Below are positions 1-13,950 of a stretch of DNA of 64,000 bases, one piece after another; within the stretch, counting starts at the first letter, position 1; the number at the start of each line of letters is the position of its first letter. The stretch covers positions 33,553,090 to 33,617,089 of the forward strand of contig NC_031771.1 of assembly GCF_001522545.3 (NCBI RefSeq), in the 5' to 3' direction. The translations under genes were made by a program, and so were the position numbers. The notes beneath the pieces are model-generated. The model saw nothing but the letters and a program-made list of their open reading frames with translations, had not been told where the DNA came from and made no database searches. Origin of the DNA: Parus major (taxonomy: Eukaryota > Chordata > Aves > Passeriformes > Paridae).

Positions 1-3000
1 TGAAGTTTAATCAGCTGAACTTCTCAACTGGCTCAGCAGGGTGGGCACAGGTTCTTGAAGGCAAGAGTTTGTTTTCCAAGAATAATATCAGTCTGTCTGT
101 TTAGCATTATCCGTATTTTGGAAGCTCTTTTCACTATGATGAGTCTAAAAATAAAATTAAAAAGAAAAAGAGAGAAAAAAATATCAAAGTCTGTTTATAT
201 TTTCAACATTTAATTTAAACAAGATATTATGATGTTCTTGAATGTAAAGGGAAATTTTTACTGCTTTGACACTGCAAATTGTGATGCTGTGAACTAACTG
301 GATCTTTTCCAGCTCTACCTTATGTGCCTGGATTTGCCTAGAACCAGATTTTAATGTTACTATTGGGAGTACATTTTCAAAGTAATAAACAATTAAACAG
401 TAGCTGTGTGGTGAGGAGTAAATTTCTTTACTGTTCAATTTCAGTTGGCTCAGGTTTCTGTTTCCAGTGATTTTACAAGCAAACACTAAATTCCTTCTTT
501 ATTCTTTCCTTGGATGACTTACAACCAAAACAGAGCAGGAAAAGTTTAGTATCATAATTTTATAAAAAAAGAGTAAAATTTATTAATTATTTAATTCTGT
601 GAATCTCTGACAATTACACAGAACCAGACTTTTTCAGTCAATGGTCTCTCTACTACTATTTTTATCATACTTTCTGTTGATGGAATTATGGGAACAGGGC
701 TACATGCTATACAAGGTCTCACTGAACTATAAGTTATATGAATTTGATTGCTATGGAGTGCAAGAGTCATGGAGCAAATAATACAGTAGTGAATGAGAAA
801 AAAATCTTTGAGGGAATCTTTTTAAGGACTATTCAGCACTGACTTTCATACTTACATAGATGTGGAATGGGAAAAAGTATGTGAAAAATCTAACCCCATC
901 CTATAACTTTCTGCATTCTTGGAGACTTACATTCAAGGGTGTTACACACATTCAATGTAGATTTTCTCTGTCCTGGAACTCAAATAGAACACTCTATGCT
1001 TTCCAACATATTAAAATGTCTATAGGAGTGTTCTTAGTAGGTGCTCCATGGTGTTTGTGCTCAAAAAATAATATCTGTTGATCAGTGGAAAAGTTAGTAA
1101 TGGAGAGGATGCTGGAAATCCTGAGAAGCAGTGACTTTTCTTTGGTTGCTAATTTCTTCAATCTCCAGTTTCAGCCTCCTGACACACGCACTGTGCCAGT
1201 GGTGCTCCCAAACCTGTGGTGCATGGATTGCTGCCCCAAGCTGCAGAATGGGCTGAGACTGTGCCTCTACCTCACTAGAGGTCACAGAGCTGCTCTGAGG
1301 GGTCCTCCCCTAGTTGCAGTGCTCGTGTGAAAAGCACCTAAGGTATTTTATTTCCACCTCTAGCCCCTTCTTACACTTGACCCAGTGCCGCAAAGTTTTA
1401 GCATGCTTCATTCTTGCACAGATGGAATAAAGCAATGCATGTCCTTGTAAGCAGAGCTCAAGACTGTCCCACAGGTAAAAATGATGTAAGATAATCCAGG
1501 AAGCCCTTTCCCTCCCCATTTCTAAGTAGACTTTTTTTGGTGCTTTCCCAGACATTTTTTCAAAGCATTCAACTGTTGTGTCACATTTTAAATCCTCGTG
1601 CAGTTGATGTTCTTTCCACTGACTTTAAAGAGCTTTGGATCAGGCCCTAAGTAAATAATGAGAATTTCTTCCACCTTAATTTATGTTTAATTTCCAAACT
1701 AAGCAGTTATGTCTTTCATCTTTATTCTTTATATTTTCTCATGACTCTGCTTGTTATTTTAAGGAAGCAGTAATATATACAGCATCTATATACACAGACT
1801 GCAATATATGTATACTGCCTGAAGTACAGTGGATTGTCTTGATGAAGGGATGAATATGTAACTGTAAGAAGGCCTTTAGAGTTCATCCAGAATACGTAGT
1901 TACTTATTACATTGTTGCCTGGATTCAGTCAAAGGTGTATTTAATAGTAATTTAAGATTTTTCTTTTTAACCAGAGCAAACTAAGATAAATGTTTTGGAA
2001 AAGATACATATACCGGGAGGAATAAAAAGCACTCTTAGTATCAAGCTTGCTGCTTAAGACTGCAAAAATCAGAAAGTGTCAAAAGATGCTTAATAACAAG
2101 TTAAAGAATAAAGCAAATTATCTCCTTTATCAACCAATGGAAAGTGGTTCCTAACTGTACATTTTCTAGTGCTCACTCCCCAAAAAAGTGCTTTCAATTC
2201 CATTCCTGTGCACGTGTGCATTTATGTGCGGGCTTTTCAGTACACAATCACATCACACTAGAGATATTGGCTTCTCCCTTCCACTTTCCAAATTAACTGT
2301 TGTCTATGAGTGATATCACTGGCATTCTGGCTTTAAGCTGGTTTTGCTATGACATGAAATGCTTTGCATCATACTGTACATTTTGTCACACACCAGCTTT
2401 CATTTTCATTTCCGAGTAGAAGGATAAATATTGCCTTTGGAAAGAGTGGCAGCAGGGGAAAGAGAGAGACGGGAGATTGCTGTGGTTGTCGTGCTTCAGC
2501 AAAGCATCCTGTGAGATGCTGGTCTGGATGCACCCCACCACCCCAGAAAGATGGAAATGAAGTCTTTCCTTTGAAGTAACCTTAGCTGAGACATGTTACC
2601 TTCTTATGTCAGCTTTGAACTTCACAATTGACAGAAAGGCAACCCCAGAGGGGAATTTGTAGTCCAGGTGTCTCTCCTCAGTGCTAGTGGAGAGGGTAAC
2701 AGAAACCTCAGTGCCTGTGGTTAGCTGGTGTTTTGGCAAGGTGGCATTTATTGAAATTTTATGACACTGTGAGGAACAATAAACATTTCAGGAAAAAAAT
2801 TGTATCCAGACATTTTCTATGTAAACATGGCCAAGACATATTTAGGGGGCACACGAGGATTTTTGGGTGTTTTCACATCTGTAGGGAAACAGCTAAGCAT
2901 ACAAATGCTCATTCAGATATTTACTTTATTTGCATAATTTCTTATTTTAACTAATATGAAAGACCTGTGGCCAGTTTTCCAGGGGTATTGGGCCTTCAAT

Positions 3001-5189
3001 ACTACTGCTGCAACTGTTCAGTGCTGACACTGAGAAGCTACGTATATAGTCAAACTTTTCACACTAGGATGTCTGTGAAGATTGTCTTACAAATTCATGA
3101 CTGCTTCTGATGAATTTTTTGTTTCTCTATGAGGATAATAAAACCAGTCATTTAATGGGTCTCAATAGTAAGGTAGCATGAAAATAAATCTGCAAAGTAC
3201 TCCATTAATCTGGGTGTGAGGGAGGAAGGTGGATGTAGGTATATATACATGAAGTTCATAGCTTTGTATTTAAAGCAAGGCAGGAAAACATGCTTCTCTG
3301 TAATGGTTAAAGATATAGTAAATGCAGAAGACATAAAATGTCATGATTTCACCAAATAATGTAGGAATCCTGTTGAAAATCTAATGCAGGAGCATAAAAT
3401 TAAAACTGGATAAAAGTGCACTTGCTTGAAGAGGCAATTGATGTGAGGAGATCCCATGAATTCAGGCAATATTATTGTGGCATTTCTAAACTTAAGACAC
3501 CAGTCTTTATATTTTCTAAATATCCTCTGGATCATAAAAGTTCTAAAATGTTTTCTCATTTTGCTCAAAATGCTATGAGGAGTTAGCTTTGTTTTTACCT
3601 ATAATAGTTTGAATGTTTAGACTCGGGAAGGTAAGGGTGATTTCAAGTAGAAGCTTATACACATGATAAGAACCCCACCATTCCTTGGCATTCTTTGGTT
3701 ATAATTAACCATTTTTCAGTTCTGTCACAGATTCTCTTCATCTTAATGCACACAATCCTTGTTAATGTTGAAATGCATGATACTATTGCTAGCTACTCAT
3801 AGAACATGTCCATAGACCTTTGAAATATTTAACTATCCCTGTATTGTACTATGCCAAGAATTCAGAATATGCTGTTTGGGTGTTTTAAATTCCACTTTTC
3901 CAAAGAAAAGGTGCTGAATCTGAGATTTGATACTAACAGGAAATAAACAGCAAAGCCTGTGACAGGAAAGCAACTGAGTTTTTCTGAAAATCAACTCCAA
4001 CCACATCCAAGCTCCTTTTGAGAGAGGGATAATCCTTCCTCCTTCTGTGACCTAGAGAGAGAAAATCTCTAACAGAATTCAGATGAGAGCTTCATCTTCC
4101 TTCCTGTCTTCCATTTTGGATGAATCCCGCAACCTTACTGTCCTCTCCCATGTACTACTCCTAAAATAAAAAAAATGTAAATGCATCTGGTGTGGCTCTT
4201 GTGAAATCTTGTGAAGGAAAGTAGGGAAATCATTATTTTCTTATTTGCCACAACATATGATTAGTGGTCCATGAGGACAGGGAAGTGACTTGTCCTTTTT
4301 TTGTATTCTTGTAATGCCTTTAAGTCTCAGTGTTGGCCATGAGGTAAAGGTGTTTCTTTGTCTAGAAACACTGATTAAAAAAAGGATACTCTGTGAAACC
4401 ACAGCACTTTAGCCAATAAATGTAGTATGAACTTGGAAATTTTGCAGTTTCTTTAAGGTTGCATGTTTGAGTATGATGCCTAAGTTCTTCACTGTGGAAA
4501 ATGTAGCAATTTTTTATTTTGTTGCTTTAGAAATACCATATCTGCATAGAGAAATACTTGAATTATTCTGAATTGAGCATGGAGTGCTTTCCTGGGTGTG
4601 GTTTTGGCACAAGATAAAGGAAGCAAATATAACACTACTGCTCTCCTGATCCTGTGACCTGGTGAAGTAAATAAAAAGCTTTCATAGGTACAAAGTTCCT
4701 CAGGAACTGGATCAGAGTTGACAAAATTAGGCTCCAGAAAATTAATAAAATGCTTACAAATAAAGCTTAGAGAACTGTGGACAGTTGTATCTGTGTAATA
4801 CAGAATTTTTCACCTCTTTCAGTTTCATTTCCATGCAAGTTGATAACTTGATAATTGCACACATAGTGACCTGTTAAATTTGCTGGTATCATTTAACTTT
4901 CTCAAAAACGTGAGGTTTTTTTGTGAAAGTAATTAATGAAAGGGAGATTACACTTCAGAATCTCTTAGCTGGTGAAGAGATAAGAAAAAAGCTGGAAGAT
5001 AAATATGTCAATATCATTCCTGAAGCAGAATAAAAATCTTAACTTTAGCAATGTCAACAAAAACATGTTTCTCTTCAAATTTAATTTCCATGAGAAACTA
5101 TGTTAAATTAAAACCTTCCAGTGCAGTGTCCTTCCATTTTTTGCATTTTTACTACCTAGAGATCAAACAGTTTGACACAGCAAAAATTC

Positions 5190-5420
5190 TAGTGAGTTAA
5201 GGAGAAATGCTGATTGGTTTGTTGGCTGGTGGCCGGGGGAATGTTATGACCGAGTAATTATGTGTTCTGGACAGATGTATTAACCAGGCTTCGAGCTGGA
5301 GCCACTGCATATTATTTTAGTCATAAGACTAGAGGAACTGAATCATTTTCAAAGAGCTGGCTGGCTGACACTGCCTTAGTGATGCCTGTTCCAATGATTC
5401 TTTGGCAACGACTTCCAACG
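5190..5420. promoter_or_regulatory. Candidate conserved non-coding element
   Basis: A block of mixed composition with several CpGs (ATGACCGAGTAATTATG, GGCTTCGAGC, CAACGACTTCC) and an ATTATTTTAGTCATAAGAC stretch, unlike the surrounding AT-rich DNA. Candidate enhancer on appearance only. Confidence 0.25.
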
Positions 5421-7206
5421 CTGCACTTATGACACAGTAAACAAAAACTACATTAAAGGTTTGTTTTTTAATCATAGAGAAGTTGAACATTTCCACTGAG
5501 CTATTTTGCTATTTATCAAGAAGCACTGGAGGTTATTGTACAGCTTCCATCCTTGTTTCTCTTACCAAAGAAGGGGAGCTATTTAGCAAAACTGTTTTAG
5601 ATCTGGTGATAGTAAAAATACTACAGAATTCAAGGTTTTTATCAATTCATTGAGTTCTTATCTCTAAACCTGCTGTGTCATGTTTGTTGATTCACTCACT
5701 TTTTGAGGTAAGAATGTTTTTTTTTAATTGGACTGACAAGTAAAATGAAGGGGGCTTTCATTTTCATCCTCATGTTAAGAGATGGTGAGATTTCTTCTGT
5801 TCTGGTAAGTAACAACACTGCTTTGCAAGATTCTGAAATATTATATTGACAGGTGAAGAAAGAATTTGGAAGGGAAAATAAATATGTGTTATATGTAGTC
5901 TTTGCTTAAAAGATGCAATTTTTACATATAAAATGATATAATGTGTGCATACATTAATATTCAGAATCTTTTAAAAGTGATACTTGAGGTACTTCAGTAA
6001 GATTTGTCAAATGACAAGCATTAAGAGGCCTTTGAGTTTTGAAGAAAAGTTGTTTCATTAATTTTTCAGCCACTTGATTTTTTTCAACTACTTTGTAAAT
6101 GCACACTGCCAAGGTGTAATTAATTTGCAAATGCACATTGTACAAGGGCTGTTTTTAAGGGTTGGGGGTATTCTGTGGTTTTGGTAGTTCTAATCTGACT
6201 TCATCACTGGTTCTTTCCCAAGGACACAACATAGAACAAGAGCAGCCCTTCATAATGAAGCGGGAAAGAGCCTGTTGTTTTGATTTCCCTCTGCAGTGAT
6301 GGATTATGAATGTAAACTGTTATGTAAGGTCATTTTGAACATTGCCCTGGAGGCAGTATGTCAAGGGAAGCATAGCAAACAAGTCAAAGATTCTCTTTCT
6401 TGCAATCGCAATGGATTTAAATGAGAAAGGCTCTTTGCTGCCCTCTGATTCCAAGGGCACACTATGTGACTGGAAAAATACAGATCTGCACCTAGAGCCC
6501 TGGCAGCTGCTTATAGGAGGCTTGAGAGGAAGCTTTATTTTTCAGGTCTTTTGCTCCTTTGACTGTGGTAAATGGCAGACTCTGTGCTCCAGGTTCACCT
6601 TCTGTAAAGCACAGGTGATAAAGTGCTGGGGCTGACCACAGCTACCGTTGTGCTAAATGTCCAAGGCCTGTGGGGGTTTTTTGGGTTTGGAGGATGCTAT
6701 GAATAAATGAATGGTAAAAAACACAAGAGAAAGAGTGTGTTATGGCAAAATGCAAAAGTCAGTCAAAACTCTCCTTTCAGAACTGTGCAGGGTAAATTAT
6801 CCTTGTCCCTGATGATTCATGGTGCCTTTTGATGTGCATGTTGGAGTCCCTTGTAATTTGTATACCCTAGTCAATTATGAAGGACCAATTTGGCCTGAAA
6901 ATTTGTCTTCCACCCAACTCCTGTTGGCAAAAGAGGGGTCTGTCTGCAAACTTCCTTTCCATATACCTCAGCTGCCAAAACTCCAGGGTCAGTTTGCTAA
7001 GACAGTGAACAAGGGAAAAGTGAGACCCTGTTAATGTATCTGTTCTTTTTTTTCACCAGGGCAGCACTGTGTTTCAGAAAAGCATAATATTTCTCTTTGA
7101 AAGAGGAAAAGAAAGGGAAAGATACAGTAATTTGTACAAACACATATTTTATTGTTTCTTTGGTTTTGAAAATATTTTAATAAACTGTAAATTGTTGCTA
7201 GTGAAA

Positions 7207-7223
7207 CATTGCAGTATTGCAAA
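7207..7223. repeat. (TA)n microsatellite
   Basis: About eight TA units in AT-rich intergenic sequence. Confidence 0.85.
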
Positions 7224-9489
7224 TTTATATATATATATATATTTAGCTTGATAGAAACTTAGTGAACAGAAGACAAGGAGATGCTTCTCTAACATGGACC
7301 CACTGAAGAAAAAACTCAAGGGATGCCTTCTGTTTCATTGTCAGATCAGTAATGAACTTGGTCACTGCTCTGATCTGGAACTTTCAAGAATCTTTTTTGT
7401 CCTGGGAACTTTAGATAGAAAGTAGATATTATTTTTTTCTTTTCAGAACCATGAAATGGAATCAGAAAAGCAAATGCTTAATTTTCTACATAAGTCTTCA
7501 CGCTCTACATGTTTGTATGTATGTGCATCTGCCTGGGTGTGTGCATAAATAATTCAGATGATAACCCAAAAGCCATTCAGTGGAAGACTAACAGACAAAA
7601 GTTAAAGCCTAAAGTGGCATCTATAAATTTATTCCAAACTCCCAAGGTATCTGAGCCTGTCCAAGACAGAGTCTCAAAATATCTTCAAGACCTGTTTTCT
7701 TCAACAGGCCAAACCTAAAATACCCTAAGCTGATAGGAGACCCTCCCTTTGCATTTGACTGGTTTGGAAGGGGCCCAATGGATCCAACGAGTTGATGAAA
7801 TGAGAAGCTAAGGGATTGCATATGCATAAATAAAACCCCACTGTCTAAAATTATGTTAATTTAAATTCCCAGAATGTGTATGAATGCTCAAGAGTTATTT
7901 ATTAATTCCTTATCCACAAGGATGAACTTAAATTGTGAGCTGAGTCCTTGGCAGATTTATGCAAGTCTCTTCTTTTCCTTAGCTGGAAATTTTGTTGTGG
8001 GAATTTTTTTGTTGTTGTTGGGGTCTTTGTGGATTTTTTTTTTTTTTAAGAGTGAAAATAAAACAAATCCTTCTGGTCTAACAATGATTTCTTTTCTTGT
8101 AGTTACATCCAAGATGTTAACTCTAAAGTGTACAGACCAGACCCTGAAGTCTCATGAGACAAATATGTTAATGGCTTATAGATTAAAATAGCTATTATCT
8201 CATTTACTCTGGGAACAAGCTATGAGAGCTAAAAAATTAACAGTGTAATGAATAAATATACTCTAACCTAGACCAAAATTTGTTTTCTAAAGATGAAAAG
8301 TAGAAGACCACAAGACTTGAGGCTGGCACTTTTCAATAAATTGTGCTGACAATTGTGTCAGGCTGCTATAATCCTTAGACTACACTATACATTGTCCTAC
8401 AAATTTCTGTAAATGGAAATAAACAGTGGTGCTCAGGGGGACTGGCTTAGCTTACAAAGAGCAAAACAACTCACTGACAGTACAAGTGAAGATCATCTTT
8501 TTTTTCCTTCAGTTAATTTCTTCAAAGTGTGCGTATACTACTAAATCTATGAAAAAAATTGAAATGCCATCTCCATTGTATATATGGGTATGCACAGAGA
8601 AATGGGATGGAAAAATGCCTTCAAGTATTAGGACCAGAAATCCATTATTTTTTGTGATTTTGAATGATAAATGATCAACTGGTGTAATCCTAGGAGATGA
8701 GAACTAACAGTGTATTTAGTGAGCATTTATCCAAGTGACATCACATTGCTTTGGTACTTGGGAGCCAATGGAAGGCAGGAACTGCTACCTTGGAAGGTGC
8801 TAAATCCTGCTCATCTGTGGGTTGGTGACATCCCTCCTCCTTCAATTGCAGCCATTCTTGAATCCTGATTAACATTTTAGGTTAAAAAATGTGTTAATGC
8901 AACATTTACTAGTGCCCTTGGAACCAGAGCACCTTCATCTCATGCACAGCACAGGGCTGGTGCCAGGTGCCACCTCTGCTTTCCCCACTGTGTTCCCCAG
9001 CTGTGACATTCAGGTTAGCCTGGTGCTGGGCTGCTACTTGTCTTTTCAGTGATTACATTAAGTGTGGGATTTGGAGGCTGATTTGCTTGGCCCTATTATC
9101 TTACAAACTAGATTTTTTTTATTTTAATTTTTTTTTTTTGTACTGGCTCCTGATACAGATATGCTATGGATACAAAGGAAAGAAGAGTATGGATGAAGAT
9201 ATTTTGTTTCAGTTTTGAAACAAAGAAAAAAATGCAAATTCTGTTGCTTAGATGGTTAGGGATGAGGATGTTTACAGGATAATTTGAGTGGGGACTAAAA
9301 CAAAAGGAACATTTTCATCCTTTCTGATTAATAGGTGTTTGTACTGCACCATGAAGATGAGAGGCATGTTAAGTGTTATTAATTAATATTCTTTCAAGAT
9401 ATTTTTAAGATATTTATAATATTTATGTATTTATGACAACAAAAATGTTTCCATATCAAAGCGAATTATCCCAGAAAAAAATGCCAAGC

Positions 9490-9960
9490 TTTTGATCTGC
9501 TTATACATCACGTCACTGCAAACCTTTTCCTTTCAACCTAGAGTTAGATTCAAAAGCAGAAAGATATACAGCTGACGTTTCGAACCGAACGACACTACGA
9601 TAAACTAGGGTTTCTCTAGAAGATAAAATACATCATAAATCGGTGTAACACTTACCTCATTTTAAATATTACTGTCTCCTTTTATCAGGTAACACTATAT
9701 AACCTCCCTTTACCTCCTTTCTTCCCATATTTTATTTGGTATATTAATTCTGAACAATGATCACAAGCAGAATTTTTTTTTAATTAAAATCAAATATATG
9801 GCCTTAGAGGCTTAGGTTATCTGATAAAAATATTTTAATTAAAAAGATACCAATTCTTTTGGCTCCCTGATGAATTGATAATAATTGAAATGTACAGTGT
9901 TAATTTTAATCTGCAGCCAGTTGTTTAAAAAAATAATTCTTAATCTTTTTCAAAGTCAAA
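9490..9960. promoter_or_regulatory. Candidate conserved non-coding element with CpG, GATA and homeodomain motifs
   Basis: An isolated CpG-containing patch (ACATCACGTCACTGC and GACGTTTCGAACCGAACGAC near 9,507-9,592), then CATAAATCGG, then an AT-rich part with back-to-back GATA sites (GGTTATCTGATAAAA near 9,813-9,827) and ATTAATT/TAATTA cores. This mix is typical of developmental enhancers, but conservation cannot be tested here. Confidence 0.3.
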
Positions 9961-12005
9961 AAGAAATAAGTAGAAAGAAATTCCTTAAGGGGAAGAAGAA
10001 CCTCTCCTGATGGTCTTTTTATTGCAGATTGTCAAAAATTCACCCAATAATAGACAGAGCTTATTACATTTACTTATAAAGTTATTTAATTTTATTTTTC
10101 TAAGGATAAAGAAATGCTTGTCTGACTAAAGTAACTGAGCTGTTTCTACTTTCATGGCAATCTACCTCTAGAGGAACTTTATATCTCTTACAAATGTACT
10201 TTCTTTGCAAAATGCTGGCTCTGTCGTGATCATTGGGAAATGTATTTCAGTAAAATGAGGCTTCACACCTGGGCCTTGCCCCGAGGAGTGTGCATCTAAC
10301 AGGGACAGATTTCAAACAGAGAAAACTGTTTTTATGTCAGGAACATGGTTGTTGTGTAGCAGCCCTGCAATGTCCCGTTAGAGAAATGTGGTTTAAGGAG
10401 AGGATAGAAAATAACATTCTGACACCTCAAGAAAAAATCAAGATCATACAAAAAACAAGAAATGTCCACTTTCTATACTTTTATTTATTTATACTGTAAA
10501 CCACTATCAGAACAACTTCTTTTTTCAGGTATTTTTAAGAACCTCTGGAAAAAACTTCTATAGGAAAATCAATTTTGGTGCAAGTTTTTTAAGATGGATC
10601 AGAAGTTTGGGAGTGGCTAGTTATTATTTTAAAGGGATGCCAAATGTAACATGAATTTGAAAGCTGATACTGAAGCAAAAGTATAGATCTTGAGTGACAG
10701 CTACTAAATAAGAGCTTCTATATAAGAAAAGTTGAAAATGCCAGGTACAGTGCATAAGTCACTGGAGAAGTTTTATTTTTTCCTTTTGAGATTGTAGTAC
10801 TTAATTAGATATTAATTCCAGGTGGGATGTTGCCTGGAATTCTTTCATTTATAATGATTGATTTTTAAGATTTAATCTGTTTTTATAAATCACTGGATGA
10901 GCACGGCTTCATTCAGAAGAGTGATTTAATTCTATTGTGACTGTTCTGACCTTAAATATTATGTAAACATGGGATAGTGATTAAAATACTTTTCTAAATA
11001 AAGAAATAGCATAATTTATATTTTCACAGAAATTCGAAGTTTCTTTTGTAAGTTTGACAGTGATTATGCAAAATCAACTAACCACAATCAAAATCAACGA
11101 CATTCAAATAAACAAAAGATCATGTTTTGGTTTGCCTTTTTAATGTATCACCTTAGGTTGATCAACATGTTAAAATAAAACAAAAAATAATAAAACATTG
11201 GGAAGCAGAGCCAATCTGTGTGTGCCCCTGAGTAAAACATAAGAGTAAAAACTGTTACTGCGTTACCCACAGAACAAATAGCACCGACTGTGTGCTGGAG
11301 CAGACCAGCTATGCTGAAAGTGTGTGTGCAAATGGTAGGATATGCAGGTTGTTCCCTGCCTTCAGTGTGCCCTAATCTGCCTAACCAAACACCTTATTTA
11401 GGCTGTTCAATAAGTATTGCAGTCTTCAAATGCGCAGGACACTTTCCACTAACGTTGCTGGGAACTGTTAGCCAGACTTCATTAGGGGGCTAAATAAGAT
11501 CCCTTATGCAGGCACATACCTCTAATGATTTTGTTCAGCAGCCTTAACTTTTAAAATTTCTTAGCCTATTCATAGTTGATTACTGTCATTCTTTCCAAAT
11601 ATTCCTGTTTCCAAAGATTATTCTTGTGAATTCTGTAAATAATGCCTAAACGTTTTCTTGTGTGTCAGTTTTCACTTTGCACGTTTTGCTGTGATCCTGG
11701 AGTAGAGAAAGGAGGAAAACTTATTTGTGCACACTATTTCTTATTTTATATGGTATTTTAATGAAAGTTTCTGAAGTTTTAATAAGATCTGTAATTTTTT
11801 AATATTTCCTGAACATATAAATGTGTTTAGGGTATGAGAAAGGACCAAATTTGAGCTGGTAAATCAATGAAATCAGAAACCAGACTTTTAGAAGCAGGTA
11901 GGTAATTGATTCTAATTCCTTGACATTAAACTAAAAATATTGGTGTCTGAAGTGGTATCACTGTTTTATCATCATTTAATGTTAATAACTTGACACTTTT
12001 GCCTT

Positions 12006-12062
12006 TCTACCTAATTACCATTAGGTAATTACCTAAATATCTACCTAATTACCATTAGGTAA
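12006..12062. repeat. Tandem duplication with internal palindromes
   Basis: TCTACCTAATTACCATTAGG occurs at 12,006 and again 34 bases later at 12,040, with TTACCTAA between the copies. Within each unit CTAAT pairs with ATTAG, and TTACCTAA can pair with TTAGGTAA, so the array can fold into hairpins. The ATTA cores also resemble homeodomain sites. Confidence 0.85.
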
Positions 12063-13934
12063 CCATGATAACAGAATTAAGGAGGCATTCAGGATAGATA
12101 TTTTAAATCAAGACTAAGCCTTGGTGAGTAGCATTCTTTCTTTAAGATAAAATGCATTTGTTAAGGACTCCACAAATAGGTATAGTCTTTTGGTGTTTTT
12201 TATTCCTTTTTAGCTCAGTAGTAGGAAAAATTAAATTAAGATCAGCGTAGAAATCTTATCCTCAGGAGGTCAATGGCATGTTTTAGAAACAGGTTTGTAG
12301 CAAACAGATATATGGTGCCTTTTACTTGCCTTTCATCTCATGTCTGCAGTGTTTGCTCCATAATACAACTTCAACAGACAATATCAAGAAGTTTGGGCTG
12401 CTTAAATGTTATGTCAGTCAGACTGTGCTTTTCTTGAGTATAGCTTAAAACAACATATTTCTTCTCTCCTCTGTTTGGATTTTTTTTCCCCTTTTTGAAG
12501 AATCAATCTTCTATTATCTTCCTTCACAGAAGGACAACACTTGTTTCTTTATTTTTGTATATTAATTTACTACAACAGATAGCAGGATATTGCAGCCTTT
12601 GTGATGATTTAGAAACAAGGGGGGGTTCTTTCTTTTTCCTTTTTTTTACGTGCTGTTTCTTTACCTCTTTTGTTTTTGGTTTTGCTCATGTTGGCTTGAC
12701 CTGCACATGTGCTGTAGACATTCTTCTGGCTTGCACGCATGCACACACATGTGGTGCCTACACCAACAGGATCCACCATGAGATCTGCATGCATTCCTGT
12801 AATTAAAACTACTCTCATTTAAAAATAGGGCTTATTGACATCTGTCACTACAGACAAACAAAAGGAAAAAAAAAAACCAGCCTCAAATCCAGTGTTTCCT
12901 GAGAGAGGAATGCTCAAAAGCGATGTTAGTATCTGGGGGAGAGGTCTGTTTTTGTGACTGCTTTTCACTTCCCCTTTCTCTACAGGAGGAATCCTAGTAG
13001 TGTGTGGGGAAATCTTTCAGCTTTGAAAAGCACACACACCCTGCAGAGACCTCACCCTGAATCCGTGCTTATTGCATATTTCAGTGATAATCGATACGTG
13101 TTGTTAAGATCATTTTTGTTTTTCTGATATAGAAGCAGAAATAATCATGCAGATCACAGAAAAACAGAATTTCTAAAAATCAGCATATTTACCAGTTAAA
13201 ATGGTAGCTAATTAGTCTGCTAAAGGAGAACATTGAACAGCTTATTCTAAATTTATGGAAATAATTTTATTGTTTTGAAAAAAGTCTTAAATTTCAGGGA
13301 AAAATCATATGAATTCACTTGAGATAGAATTTATAATTTTGGTTATATGTAGAGCAAAAATTTAAACTCAATGACTTATGCCTGAGCTCATATTTTGTTC
13401 AGAAATTAGTTGTACTAATAAAATAGGTTTTGTCTTAAGCAGGAAGAAAGAAAAGCCTTTTAATTAACACAGAATTTGACACCAAGCTTTGCATTTTATA
13501 AACTGCTATAATGTTTTACATAATTTTACTTTGTCATCAGAAAAAAAAAACCAGTCCACTTCTAACTGTGCTTCACTGCTAAAGGTATGAAAATCTGATA
13601 AAAAGTTAAATTTACTGTTAAATGTATTACAGAAGTGAAATGTTAAAACACTGCATTGGTATGTTGGAAGCATTTAATTTTGATAGGCATGATGTATAGC
13701 TAGGGAAGTAAATGTACTCAAATTATGCTGTCTTTGAAAGACTAGGTAATTTAAAAGTAGATTATCCAATGAGACCGAAGTAGCAGTTGTCAAATTTTCA
13801 GGAAGCAATTAAACAAGCAGAGGGTCTCTCTTTTTTACTGGCTGTTTCTGGGTTGCATAGAGATTATGAAGAGAGACAAGAAAAATGACAGAGCAGGCTA
13901 AACAGCACATCAAATTCCCCTTGAAGAAAGCTTT

Positions 13935-13950
13935 CCCCCCCCCCCCCCCC
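13935..13950 (+). repeat. C16 homopolymer
   Basis: Sixteen C in a row in AT-rich DNA, so the minus strand has a G16 tract able to form quadruplex structures. The exact length may be affected by sequencing. Confidence 0.9.
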
